From NCBI GenBank assembly GCA_902795095.1, contig CADBKB010000010.1, positions 1 to 20,063 of the forward strand: a DNA stretch of 20,063 nucleotides, given 5' to 3'. This document shows, piece by piece, positions 14,866-20,063 of this stretch (position 1 is the stretch's first letter; every line of letters begins with the position of its first letter). Below the pieces are notes generated by a model, which had not been told where the DNA came from, ran no database searches, and worked only from the letters and a program-made list of their open reading frames with translations. The position numbers and the translations under genes were made by a program. The DNA comes from Oscillospiraceae bacterium. Its GTDB lineage: Bacteria > Bacillota_A > Clostridia > Oscillospirales > Oscillospiraceae.

Positions 14866-14899
14866 AAAAGCTCGGCAGACGGCGCTTGCCCGTCTGCCG
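14866..14899 (-). terminator. Intrinsic terminator after the HAD hydrolase gene
   Basis: Minus-strand stem with 10-bp perfect arms (14890-14899 with 14873-14882), 7-nt loop, and a downstream TTTTT. It begins directly after the stop codon. Confidence 0.9.
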
Positions 14900-15556
14900 T
14901 TACTGTTTTTCCAGAAGCTTTGCCAGCGATTCGACCGTGGGCGCGTAGTGCCTGCAGTTCGTCCGCATGAACCGTTCGATGGGGGCCAGATCATTGGACC
15001 AGCCCGCAGCCAGGAAATCCACTCCGGCAGCCCTGGCCATGTCATAGCCGGGCTTGAGATCATCCACCATCAGAAGCGCGTCGGACCGAAAGCCCAGTCG
15101 GGCCATGATATCCGTCAGCGGGTAGGGATTGGGCTTGCGATGCTCCGGCGGATCGTCCCAGCCATAAACCAGCGTCGGCTCCGGCAGACCGTTTTCCCGC
15201 CAGTCCCTGCGGATGTGCTCGCTGAGGGAATGGGACACCACGCACACCGTCCCGCCCCGTTCCACGTGGTTCCAAAGCACCTCCCGGATGCCGGGATAGG
15301 CGGCGGGAATGTGGCTGCGCACGTATTCGCGCCAGAATTCCAGCTCCAGCTCCAGCTCCCGGTCGTCCAGGCCGAAGTCTTCCCGGCACATGGGAACGAA
15401 GCCGGGGGAAAAATTCTTCAGCCAGTAATCCTCCAGAGAAATCGTCATACCCGGTCGATAGATCTTCAAATATTCCACGAAGCAGGGATAGTGGATTGTG
15501 GCAGTGCTGTTGACCACGGTATCGTCGTGATCCATGACAAGGCAGGGATATTTCAC
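14900..15556 (-). CDS. HAD-superfamily hydrolase (phosphatase-like)
   Basis: Cytoplasmic hydrolase of 218 residues with all four HAD motifs: motif I MDHDDTV with D9 and D11, motif II VVSHS (107-110 region), motif III K141 in HRKPNPYPL, and motif IV VDDLKPGYDM with D165 and D166. An alpha-helical cap lies at about 16-88 between motifs I and II, as in subclass I phosphatases such as phosphoglycolate phosphatase. The substrate cannot be assigned. The start codon is GTG at 15556, supported by a strong AAAGGAGGTG about 6 nt upstream and a promoter at 15585-15614. The gene stands alone, with its own terminator, and is divergent from the PH-domain gene. Confidence 0.9.
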   Translation of the reverse strand: MKYPCLVMDHDDTVVNSTATIHYPCFVEYLKIYRPGMTISLEDYWLKNFSPGFVPMCREDFGLDDRELELELEFWREYVRSHIPAAYPGIREVLWNHVERGGTVCVVSHSLSEHIRRDWRENGLPEPTLVYGWDDPPEHRKPNPYPLTDIMARLGFRSDALLMVDDLKPGYDMARAAGVDFLAAGWSNDLAPIERFMRTNCRHYAPTVESLAKLLEKQ

Positions 15557-15584
15557 GCGCGCACCTCCTTTCGCCGTTTTGACC

Positions 15585-15614
15585 AGTATACGCGCTGCAG
15601 GGGGCCTTTGTCAA
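15585..15614 (-). promoter_or_regulatory. Promoter of the HAD hydrolase gene
   Basis: Minus-strand TTGACA (15609-15614) and TATACT (15585-15590), 18 nt apart, 29 nt before the GTG start. It is back to back with the promoter of the PH-domain gene. Confidence 0.8.
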
Positions 15615-15634
15615 ATCCGGCGCGGAAAAAGGCC

Positions 15635-15662
15635 TTGCAAACGGCACAAAGGATGCTATAAT
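15635..15662 (+). promoter_or_regulatory. Promoter of the PH-domain protein gene
   Basis: TTGCAA (15635-15640) and TATAAT (15657-15662) with a 16-nt spacer, 30 nt before ATG 15693. The -10 box is perfect; the -35 is one or two bases off consensus. Confidence 0.75.
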
Positions 15663-15692
15663 AAGAAAAAAGCTGCGGAAGGAGACCCCGTT

Positions 15693-16091
15693 ATGAAAGA
15701 AGTATGGAGCGATAAAAAGCGCACGGTTTTCGGTCTGCCCCTGTCCTTCACCAAGTATATCCTGGATGAGGAGCGGCTGTTCATCCGCAGCGGCGTCTTC
15801 ACCAAGGTCGAGGACGAGATCTGGCTGCATCGCATCATGGACATCACGCTGCGTCAGACGCTGCGCCAGCGAATCGACGGCGTGGGCACCATCCACTGCT
15901 GCAGCTCCGACGCCTCCCAGCGCGAATTCAGCATCAAGAACATCAAGCATCCCCGCGAGGTACGCGAGCTGCTTTCCACCATGATCGAAGCCCAGAAGGA
16001 TAAGAAGCGCGTCATCTTCCACGAGACCCTGATGTCAACGCCCGAGGATGACGACGATTCCGTTGCTTCGCAGGTCCACAGGAGCAGATAA
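15693..16091 (+). CDS. Bacterial PH-domain protein
   Basis: Soluble protein of 132 residues. The pattern FTKYILDEERLFIRSGVFTKVEDEIWLHRIMDITLRQTL (read in parts, residues 19-57) followed by GVGTIHCCSSD and IKHPREVRELL is that of the bacterial PH domain (YdbS/YdbT-like, PF03703 type): strands ending in the typical closing helix. Most relatives carry membrane helices; this one has none, and ends in an acidic, low-complexity tail (PEDDDDSVASQ). GGAAGGAGACC stands 6-8 nt before ATG 15693. Function is unknown; such domains usually serve in protein or lipid contacts at the membrane. Single gene with its own promoter and terminator. Confidence 0.82.
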   Translation: MKEVWSDKKRTVFGLPLSFTKYILDEERLFIRSGVFTKVEDEIWLHRIMDITLRQTLRQRIDGVGTIHCCSSDASQREFSIKNIKHPREVRELLSTMIEAQKDKKRVIFHETLMSTPEDDDDSVASQVHRSR

Positions 16092-16101
16092 AATAATTTA
16101 T

Positions 16102-16152
16102 AAAGCGGACGGTTTTGTGTCAGTCTTAAACACAGAGCCGTCCGCTTTCTTT
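16102..16152 (+). terminator. Intrinsic terminator after the PH-domain gene
   Basis: Perfect 11-bp arms (16102-16112 with 16138-16148), a longer A/T-rich apical part with GTGT/ACAC pairing, and a short T-rich tail. It also faces the end of the DUF362 gene and may serve both strands. Confidence 0.75.
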
Positions 16153-16201
16153 GGTATTTGTTTGTGTCTCCCGTCCATGACCATGAACGGAGCGGTCAAG
16201 A

Positions 16202-17305
16202 TCAGATTCGGATCAGCTCATAGTCCATGGTGCCGAGGCCGATCTTTTCACCGTGCTCCAGCATGGAGCGCCAGTTGGTTGTCGGATGCACGGTCTTTAC
16301 ATGGTCCTCCAGCTGCTCCGGCGCCATGCCGAGCAGACTGTTCTTCTCCGCCTTCTGGGCGTTCAGGGCCTCGGCGCAGGCCATGTCCAGGGCAACGGGA
16401 TCGAAGGAAGCGAACATACCCACATCCGGGATGATGGGCACGTCGTTCTCGCTGTGGCAGTCGCAGTAGGGAGACACGTCCTTGACCAGGGTCACGTGGA
16501 AATGGGGCCTGCCCTGCACCACTGCCTTGGTATATTCCGCGATCTTATAGTTCAGCACATTGTTGGATTCCTTCTGGATGGGCTGGATCGCGTTCACCGG
16601 ACAAACGCTGATGCACCGGCCGCAGCCGACACAGCGCTCCAGATCGATGTGCGCTTTATGGTTTTCAAACTGCGGCGCGCTGTGGGCGCAGATGTGCTCG
16701 CACTGATGGCACCCGATGCATCGCTTTTGCCGCACCTGGGGCTTGCCGCCGTGGTGCATTTCCATTTTGCCGGCCCGGGAGCCGCAGCCCATGCCGATGT
16801 TTTTTAAGGCGCCGCCGATGCCCGCCTCCTCGTGGAGCTTGAAATGGGACAGCGAGATAATGATATCCGCATCCATGACCGCCTTGCCGATCTTGGCGCG
16901 GTTGACGTACTCCCCGTCCACAGGCACCTCCACATCGTCCGTGCCCTTGATGCCGTCGCCGATGATCACATGGCAGCCCGTATTATAGGGATTGAACCCG
17001 TTCTGATACGCCGCCTCCAGATGGTCCAGGCCGTTTTTCCGTCCGCCGATGTACAGTGTGTTGCAGTCCACCAGGAAGGGCTTGCCGCCCAGATCCTTGA
17101 TGATATCGATGAGTACCCGGGCATAGTTCGGCCGCAGATAGGCCAGGTTGCCCGGTTCGCCGAAATGCATCTTGACGGCGACATATTTTCCGCTGAAGTC
17201 GATCTGATCAATGCCCGCCGTAAGGATCAGACGGGAGAGCTTCTGCAATTGGTTTTCCGAGAATGTGGTGTGAAAATCCGTAAAATATACCTTTGAAGCT
17301 GCCAT
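16202..17305 (-). CDS. DUF362 protein with two [4Fe-4S] ferredoxin motifs
   Basis: Cytoplasmic iron-sulfur protein of 367 residues. The DUF362 domain fills most of the chain (YVAVKMHFGEPGN at 41-53, ISLSHFKLHEEAGIGGALKNIGMGCGSRAGK at about 150-180, read in parts). A bacterial ferredoxin module is inserted: C196-x2-C199-x2-C202-x3-C206 and C225-x2-C228-x2-C231-x3-C235. The second motif ends in CP as usual; the first has CA instead. An extra CDC (281-283) may add ligands. Such proteins are common in anaerobes; the reaction is not known. ATG 17305 is preferred because GGAGGG stands 7 nt upstream; an earlier ATG (17356) lies in the promoter. Confidence 0.9.
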   Translation of the reverse strand: MAASKVYFTDFHTTFSENQLQKLSRLILTAGIDQIDFSGKYVAVKMHFGEPGNLAYLRPNYARVLIDIIKDLGGKPFLVDCNTLYIGGRKNGLDHLEAAYQNGFNPYNTGCHVIIGDGIKGTDDVEVPVDGEYVNRAKIGKAVMDADIIISLSHFKLHEEAGIGGALKNIGMGCGSRAGKMEMHHGGKPQVRQKRCIGCHQCEHICAHSAPQFENHKAHIDLERCVGCGRCISVCPVNAIQPIQKESNNVLNYKIAEYTKAVVQGRPHFHVTLVKDVSPYCDCHSENDVPIIPDVGMFASFDPVALDMACAEALNAQKAEKNSLLGMAPEQLEDHVKTVHPTTNWRSMLEHGEKIGLGTMDYELIRI

Positions 17306-17354
17306 GGCAATCCCTCCGCTGTGCTGTTCGCCTTCTTGTTCTGATTCTACACTC

Positions 17355-17383
17355 ATTATACATAGATCCCGGCATCAACGCAA
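17355..17383 (-). promoter_or_regulatory. Candidate promoter of the DUF362 gene
   Basis: Minus-strand TATAAT (17355-17360) with a weak -35 TTGCGT (17378-17383) at 17 nt. The -10 is 49 nt before the ATG. Confidence 0.55.
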
Positions 17384-17407
17384 GTCAAAACGCGGTCCAT
17401 ACTGTCC

Positions 17408-17436
17408 TTGCTTTTTCTGTTCGCCGGTGTTATAAT
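17408..17436 (+). promoter_or_regulatory. Promoter of the PAP2 phosphatase-family gene
   Basis: TTGCTT (17408-17413) and TATAAT (17431-17436) with a 17-nt spacer, 37 nt before ATG 17474. Confidence 0.7.
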
Positions 17437-17473
17437 GCCATGGATCGATGATGGATAGGAAAGGAAGTCTCAT

Positions 17474-18118
17474 ATGAAAAAACGTAGTTTTCGAGCGTTT
17501 GTTGCCGAATGGCTGCGTGAAAATCCTCATTTTTGGTATTCCCTGCTGTTACTGCCGATCTTTGCCTGCTATTTCCTGCCGGAGCAGCTGATCGTATCCG
17601 GGTATCATCCCACGCAGACCGCATTTGACAGCCTCATCCCGTTGCTGCCGGGCTTCGTGTATTTCTACCTTCTGTGGTTTCCCCTTTTGGTATTCGGCGG
17701 CTTCTGGCTGCTGCTGACCGACGGCAGGATGTTCCGCCGCTATATGATCTATCTGGCCGTCGCCTACCTCGTCAGCGCGGTCGTCTATCTGGGCTATCCC
17801 AACGGGCAGGATCTTCGCCCGACGGATCTGCAGGTCCACGATCTGTCCACCGTCATTCTGGCTTTTATCTACCGGGTGGATACCAACACCAACGTCCTGC
17901 CCAGCCTGCATGTCATCGGCTCCTTCGGCGCCGCCATGGCGCTGTGCCGGTCACGCTCGGTCCGCAGCGGCTGGGTCAAGGCCGCTCTGATCGTCCTGGC
18001 TGTTCTGGTTTCCATCTCCACGGTGTTTATCAAGCAGCACGGCATCCTGGACGTGGCCTCCGGCGTAGGCGTGGGGCTGCTGCTGTGCCCCATTCTCCTG
18101 TACAAAACGAAAAAATGA
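17474..18118 (+). CDS. PAP2-family membrane phosphatase/phosphotransferase
   Basis: Membrane protein of 214 residues with about six helices. PAP2-type motifs: YPNGQDLRP (108-116, first motif region), LPSLHV with H146 (142-147), and FIKQHGILDVASG with H189 and D193. This pattern is nearest to the subgroup that resembles inositol-phosphorylceramide synthases, as opposed to the plain PSGH phosphatases. The substrate is probably a phospholipid or polyprenyl phosphate; which one cannot be told. AGGAAAGGAAG stands about 6 nt before ATG 17474. It has its own promoter and a hairpin downstream, so it is probably monocistronic. It is distinct from the shorter PAP2-like protein at 13164-13787. Confidence 0.85.
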   Translation: MKKRSFRAFVAEWLRENPHFWYSLLLLPIFACYFLPEQLIVSGYHPTQTAFDSLIPLLPGFVYFYLLWFPLLVFGGFWLLLTDGRMFRRYMIYLAVAYLVSAVVYLGYPNGQDLRPTDLQVHDLSTVILAFIYRVDTNTNVLPSLHVIGSFGAAMALCRSRSVRSGWVKAALIVLAVLVSISTVFIKQHGILDVASGVGVGLLLCPILLYKTKK

Positions 18119-18125
18119 AACAAAG

Positions 18126-18157
18126 CAGGCGCGGGTTTTTATTGACACCCGCGCCTG
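18126..18157 (+). terminator. Hairpin after the PAP2 gene (probable terminator)
   Basis: Perfect 11-bp GC-rich arms (18126-18136 with 18147-18157) with a 10-nt loop, 8 nt after the stop. The T-run is poor (GTGTTTGC), so efficiency may be limited. The -35 box of the next promoter lies in the loop. Confidence 0.65.
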
Positions 18158-18170
18158 TGTTTGCTACTAT
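18142..18170 (+). promoter_or_regulatory. Promoter of the cobalamin-riboswitch transcript
   Basis: TTGACA (18142-18147) and TACTAT (18165-18170) with a 17-nt spacer, about 20 nt before the first stem of the riboswitch. The -35 box lies in the loop of the preceding hairpin. Confidence 0.75.
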
Positions 18171-18190
18171 GGATCTGTCACAATACCACG

Positions 18191-18329
18191 ATTTCTGATG
18201 GTCGGGGAAGCGGGGTGCAAATCCCCCACGAAGCCGTCGCTGTAAGGCGGAGCGCAGCGAAAATGCCACTGGCGAATGCCGGGAAGGCCGCTGCGCGATG
18301 AAACCAAGTCAGAATACCCGGTCAGAAAT
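18191..18329 (+). ncRNA. Cobalamin (B12) riboswitch aptamer
   Basis: The outer stem P1 is formed by 18191-18199 and 18321-18329. Inside lie the family's fixed elements in order: GGGGAAGCGGGGTGCAAATC (about 18203-18222), GCCACTGG (18265-18272), GGGAAGGC (18281-18288), and the B12 box AAGTCAGAATACCCG (18306-18320). This is a standard adenosylcobalamin-type aptamer. It precedes a DUF4430/ECF transporter pair, as expected for B12 uptake, and should shut expression off when cobalamin is plentiful. Confidence 0.95.
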
Positions 18330-18379
18330 GCCTTGCGAAGGAGCTGCGGTCCTCAGCCATTTGCCGTGTGACGGCGGCA

Positions 18380-18423
18380 TTTGCTTCCTTTCTTCGCATG
18401 GCGAGATGAAAGGAAGATGCAAA
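18380..18423 (+). promoter_or_regulatory. Ribosome-binding-site sequestering hairpin (riboswitch expression platform)
   Basis: CTTCCTTTC (18384-18392) is perfectly complementary to GAAAGGAAG (18408-18416), which holds the Shine-Dalgarno site of the DUF4430 gene. TTTGC/GCAAA (18380-18384 and 18419-18423) can extend the stem to the start codon. An alternative pair, AAATGCC (18326-18332) with GGCATTT (18376-18382), uses part of the riboswitch P1 arm, so the two states may exclude each other. This points to translational control. Confidence 0.7.
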
Positions 18424-18818
18424 TGAAAAACAACCGTAAAACCCTGCTGATCGCGCTGATCGCCATCCTTGTGATCGCGGCCATGGTCGCTGCGTGGTTT
18501 ATCTTCGGGCCCAATGGGATCGCCGGCAAGAAAACCATCACCGTGGAGGTCACCCATCTCGACGGCACCACCAACACCTTCGAACTCAAGACCGACGAGG
18601 AGTTCCTGCGGCCGGCTCTGGAGCAGGAGAAGCTCGTATCCGGCACGGAAAGCGACTACGGCCTGTTCATCGACACGGTGGACGGAGAGTACGCTGACCC
18701 GGGCAAAAACGAGTACTGGCTCTATACCGTGAACGGTGAGATGGCCTCCTACGGCGTGGACCAGCAGCCCATCGAGGACAAGGACGTCTACGCATTCAGC
18801 GTCACCGTTTATGAATGA
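18423..18818 (+). CDS. DUF4430 (transcobalamin C-terminal-like) membrane-anchored protein
   Basis: Protein of 131 residues: a single N-terminal membrane anchor (about 6-29, LLIALIAILVIAAMVAAWFI) followed by an external domain. The domain matches DUF4430, which resembles the C-terminal domain of transcobalamin/intrinsic factor: TITVEVTHLDG, FLRPALEQEKLV, GLFIDTVDGEYAD, then YWLYTVNGEMASYGVDQQPI and a final strand YAFSVTVYE. A B12 riboswitch governs the gene and an ECF S component follows with an 8-nt overlap. It most likely catches a corrinoid outside the cell and passes it to the transporter; this is inference. ATG 18423 is favoured, with AGGAAG 6 nt upstream; ATG 18417 would abut that site. 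Confidence 0.88.
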   Translation: MKNNRKTLLIALIAILVIAAMVAAWFIFGPNGIAGKKTITVEVTHLDGTTNTFELKTDEEFLRPALEQEKLVSGTESDYGLFIDTVDGEYADPGKNEYWLYTVNGEMASYGVDQQPIEDKDVYAFSVTVYE

Positions 18819-19296
18819 TCGGTCGCTGCGGGATCTGATCGCTCTGAGCCTGCTCTCCTGCCTGATGTTCGGCGCAAAATTCGCCCTGCAGAACATCCCA
18901 AACGTCCATCTCGGCGCGGTCCTGCTGATCGTGGCGACCCTGCGTTTCGGCTATAAGGCGCTGTACATGGTCTTTGTATACATCATGCTCGAGGGGCTGT
19001 TTTTCGGCTTCAGCATCTGGTGGGTCCCCTATACTTACATATGGGCCATCCTGGTGCTGGCGGTGCTGCCCCAGCGGAAGCATCGGTCCTGGCTTCTGCT
19101 GGCCATCACCGGCGCCATGCACGGCTACCTCTTCGGCGCCATGTGCTCCCTGGTGACTATGGTCCTGAGCGGCGTCAAGGCTGCCTTCGCCTTTTGGGTT
19201 GCCGGCATTCCCTACGATCTGATCCACGGAACGTCCAATTTCATCCTCTGTCTTGTGCTTGTGCGCCCGCTGTACAAGCTCGCGGAAAAGTATTGA
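18811..19296 (+). CDS. ECF transporter S component, probably cobalamin or precursor specific
   Basis: Integral membrane protein of 161 residues with about five to six helices, typical of substrate-binding S components of energy-coupling-factor transporters. Features are the start LIALSLLSCLMFGAKFALQ, NVHLGAVLLIVATLRFGYKAL, the GAMHGYLFGAMCSLVTMVLSG region, and the end WVAGIPYDLIHGTSNF (about 129-144). The shared ATPases and T component (EcfA, EcfA', EcfT) are not in the window, so it likely docks to a common module encoded elsewhere. The start ATG 18811 overlaps the DUF4430 stop by 8 nt without a clear site of its own. The B12 riboswitch upstream makes cobalamin or cobinamide the likely cargo. 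A strong terminator follows. Confidence 0.85.
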   Translation: MNDRSLRDLIALSLLSCLMFGAKFALQNIPNVHLGAVLLIVATLRFGYKALYMVFVYIMLEGLFFGFSIWWVPYTYIWAILVLAVLPQRKHRSWLLLAITGAMHGYLFGAMCSLVTMVLSGVKAAFAFWVAGIPYDLIHGTSNFILCLVLVRPLYKLAEKY

Positions 19297-19300
19297 AAAA

Positions 19301-19334
19301 GCCGCCCTGCGCTGAGGCAGGGCGGCATTTTTTT
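19301..19334 (+). terminator. Intrinsic terminator after the ECF S component
   Basis: Perfect 10-bp GC arms (19301-19310 with 19317-19326), 6-nt loop, and a seven-T run (19328-19334). It lies 4 nt after the stop and ends at the last base of the converging minus-strand gene. Confidence 0.92.
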
Positions 19335-19726
19335 CAGAAGCTCCAGCACACCGGCTGCGCGGTGAACGAGCAGATCGACGCCTGTGCGTTCCTGAGGTAG
19401 AAAACCTCCATCACGCCGTCATCCTCACTGTACATGGCGCGCAGATCGGGATTCTGCTCCAGCATGGCGGCTTTGGCTTCCCGCCGCTCATCGCGGACCG
19501 CCTCGGCACACAGGCGGATCCATTCTCCCCCGGCCATACCGGAAATCTCCAGCTTCGGGTCCTCCATGAGCTGCCTGAACACCTGCTTGCCGTTGCCGGT
19601 GATCAGATACAGCTTATCCTCGAACGTCGCCACGGCGCCGAAAGGACGCACATGCGGCTGATCGCCCTCTGCGGTCGCCAGATAAAACACGCCGCATGCT
19701 TTCAGAAAATCATATGCTTTTTTCAT
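19334..19726 (-). CDS. Pyridoxamine 5'-phosphate oxidase-fold protein (flavin/cofactor-binding split barrel)
   Basis: Small soluble protein of 130 residues with the split-barrel fold of the PNPOx-like family: FLKACGVFYLATAEGDQPHVRPFGAV (7-32, read in parts), LYLITGNGKQVFRQLMEDPKLEIS (about 39-62), GGEWIRLCAEAV, and a C-terminal MEVFYLRNAQASI. Such short proteins usually bind FMN or F420 and act as oxidoreductases or detoxifying enzymes; true pyridoxamine oxidase activity is unlikely at this length. ATG 19726 is chosen for the AAAGGAG about 8 nt upstream; an in-frame start further up (19744) is less well placed. It stands alone and converges on the ECF gene, sharing its terminator hairpin. Confidence 0.85.
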   Translation of the reverse strand: MKKAYDFLKACGVFYLATAEGDQPHVRPFGAVATFEDKLYLITGNGKQVFRQLMEDPKLEISGMAGGEWIRLCAEAVRDERREAKAAMLEQNPDLRAMYSEDDGVMEVFYLRNAQASICSFTAQPVCWSF

Positions 19727-19779
19727 CTTCCTGCTCCTTTCCATCCTTTGAAAATATGTGTACTGTCTAATCTTTTTTG

Positions 19780-19808
19780 ACTTTATCACGATTCTGTTTC
19801 TTTGTCAA
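19780..19808 (-). promoter_or_regulatory. Candidate promoter of the PNPOx-like gene
   Basis: Minus-strand TTGACA (19803-19808) and TAAAGT (19780-19785) with 17 nt between them. The -35 is perfect, the -10 weaker; it is 53 nt before the chosen start. Confidence 0.55.
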
Positions 19809-19865
19809 CGCAAATCAACTGACCTGTCTGCGGCCACTATTTTTGCCGGAATCCGAAAAAAAGCA

Positions 19866-19894
19866 TTGACAAAAAGCCCCTGGACCGTTATAAT
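19866..19894 (+). promoter_or_regulatory. Consensus promoter of the tRNA cluster
   Basis: TTGACA (19866-19871) and TATAAT (19889-19894) with a 17-nt spacer: a perfect housekeeping promoter, 22 nt before the first tRNA. Confidence 0.9.
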
Positions 19895-19916
19895 TACTCT
19901 TGCTGTTAAAACACAT

Positions 19917-19992
19917 GGCGGCATAGCTCAGTTGGTAGAGCATTCGGTTCATACCCGGAGTGTCATCTGTTCGAGTCAGATTGCCGCTACCA
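19917..19992 (+). tRNA. tRNA-Met (CAT anticodon, elongator type)
   Basis: A full cloverleaf can be drawn: acceptor GGCGGCA with TGCCGCT (first pair G-U), D-arm GCTC/GAGC, anticodon stem TTCGG/CCGGA with loop TTCATAC (anticodon CAT), T-arm ATCTG/CAGAT, and an encoded CCA end (19990-19992). The paired first base argues against the initiator tRNA. A tRNA-Ile2 with modified CAT is possible but less likely. Confidence 0.9.
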
Positions 19993-20063
19993 GGCCCGTT
20001 GGTCAAGTGGTTAAGACACCGCCCTTTCACGGCGGTAACATGGGTTCGAGTCCCGTACGGGTC
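19993..20063 (+). tRNA. tRNA-Glu (TTC anticodon), 3' end cut by the window
   Basis: Acceptor GGCCCGT pairs with ACGGGTC at the very right edge; the anticodon stem CCGCC/GGCGG carries loop CTTTCAC (anticodon TTC); the T-arm GGGTTCGAGTCCC region is normal. The discriminator base and CCA lie beyond the window. It starts directly after the CCA of tRNA-Met, so both come from one transcript. Confidence 0.92.

Noticed and set aside
14728..14970. A small plus-strand gene in the degV-HAD gap
   Set aside because: No ribosome binding site, no family resemblance, and it runs through the HAD terminator and the end of the HAD gene.
19917..19992. Initiator tRNA-fMet
   Set aside because: The first acceptor pair is formed (G-U), and the anticodon stem lacks the three consecutive G-C pairs of initiator tRNAs.

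Overview
The window looks like chromosomal DNA of a GC-rich, endospore-forming, anaerobic Bacillota, most like gut Oscillospiraceae/Eubacteriales. The grounds are an intact spoIIIA sporulation operon, [FeFe]-hydrogenase maturation and regulator proteins, a cobalamin riboswitch with an ECF-type transporter, strong Shine-Dalgarno sites and dense, overlapping operons. No transposase, phage gene, CRISPR array or plasmid function was seen. The genus is an inference.

Left part (1-3984, minus strand): spoIIIAA-AB-AC-AD-AE-AF-AG, tightly coupled, with spoIIIAG cut by the left edge. These build the channel between mother cell and forespore. A candidate sigma-E promoter precedes spoIIIAA. At 4077-4899 lies a PadR regulator/DUF2812 membrane-protein pair behind a strong promoter flanked by repeated operator-like motifs.

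Central part (5032-13074, minus strand) is the most interesting. An ABC importer of the iron-siderophore/cobalamin type (permease, ATPase, lipoprotein binding protein) is interleaved with a complete nitrogenase-like trio: a NifH-like Fe protein and two component-1-like subunits. The operon ends with HydF, the GTPase scaffold of [FeFe]-hydrogenase maturation. Upstream sits a stand-alone TM1266-type putative hydrogenase regulator with a near-consensus promoter. A second copy of that small domain is fused to the C-terminus of the ABC ATPase. Most junctions are ATGA-type overlaps, so these genes are probably made together. No nifB, nifE or nifN is present, so ordinary nitrogen fixation is not indicated. 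My inference is ATP-driven reduction of an imported metal complex or tetrapyrrole, or of a metallocofactor linked to hydrogenase. An intrinsic terminator lies directly before the permease ribosome binding site, so operon mRNA must read through it.

Right part (13164-20063): a PAP2-like membrane protein coupled to a DegV fatty-acid-binding protein (minus); a HAD phosphatase (minus) divergent from a small PH-domain protein (plus); a DUF362 protein with two [4Fe-4S] motifs (minus); a second PAP2-family membrane enzyme (plus); a cobalamin riboswitch controlling a membrane-anchored DUF4430 protein and an ECF S component (plus); a small pyridoxamine-phosphate-oxidase-fold protein (minus); and, at the right edge, tRNA-Met(CAT) and tRNA-Glu(TTC) directly abutting behind a consensus promoter.

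All calls come from reading the sequence and family knowledge; no database search or folding program was run.
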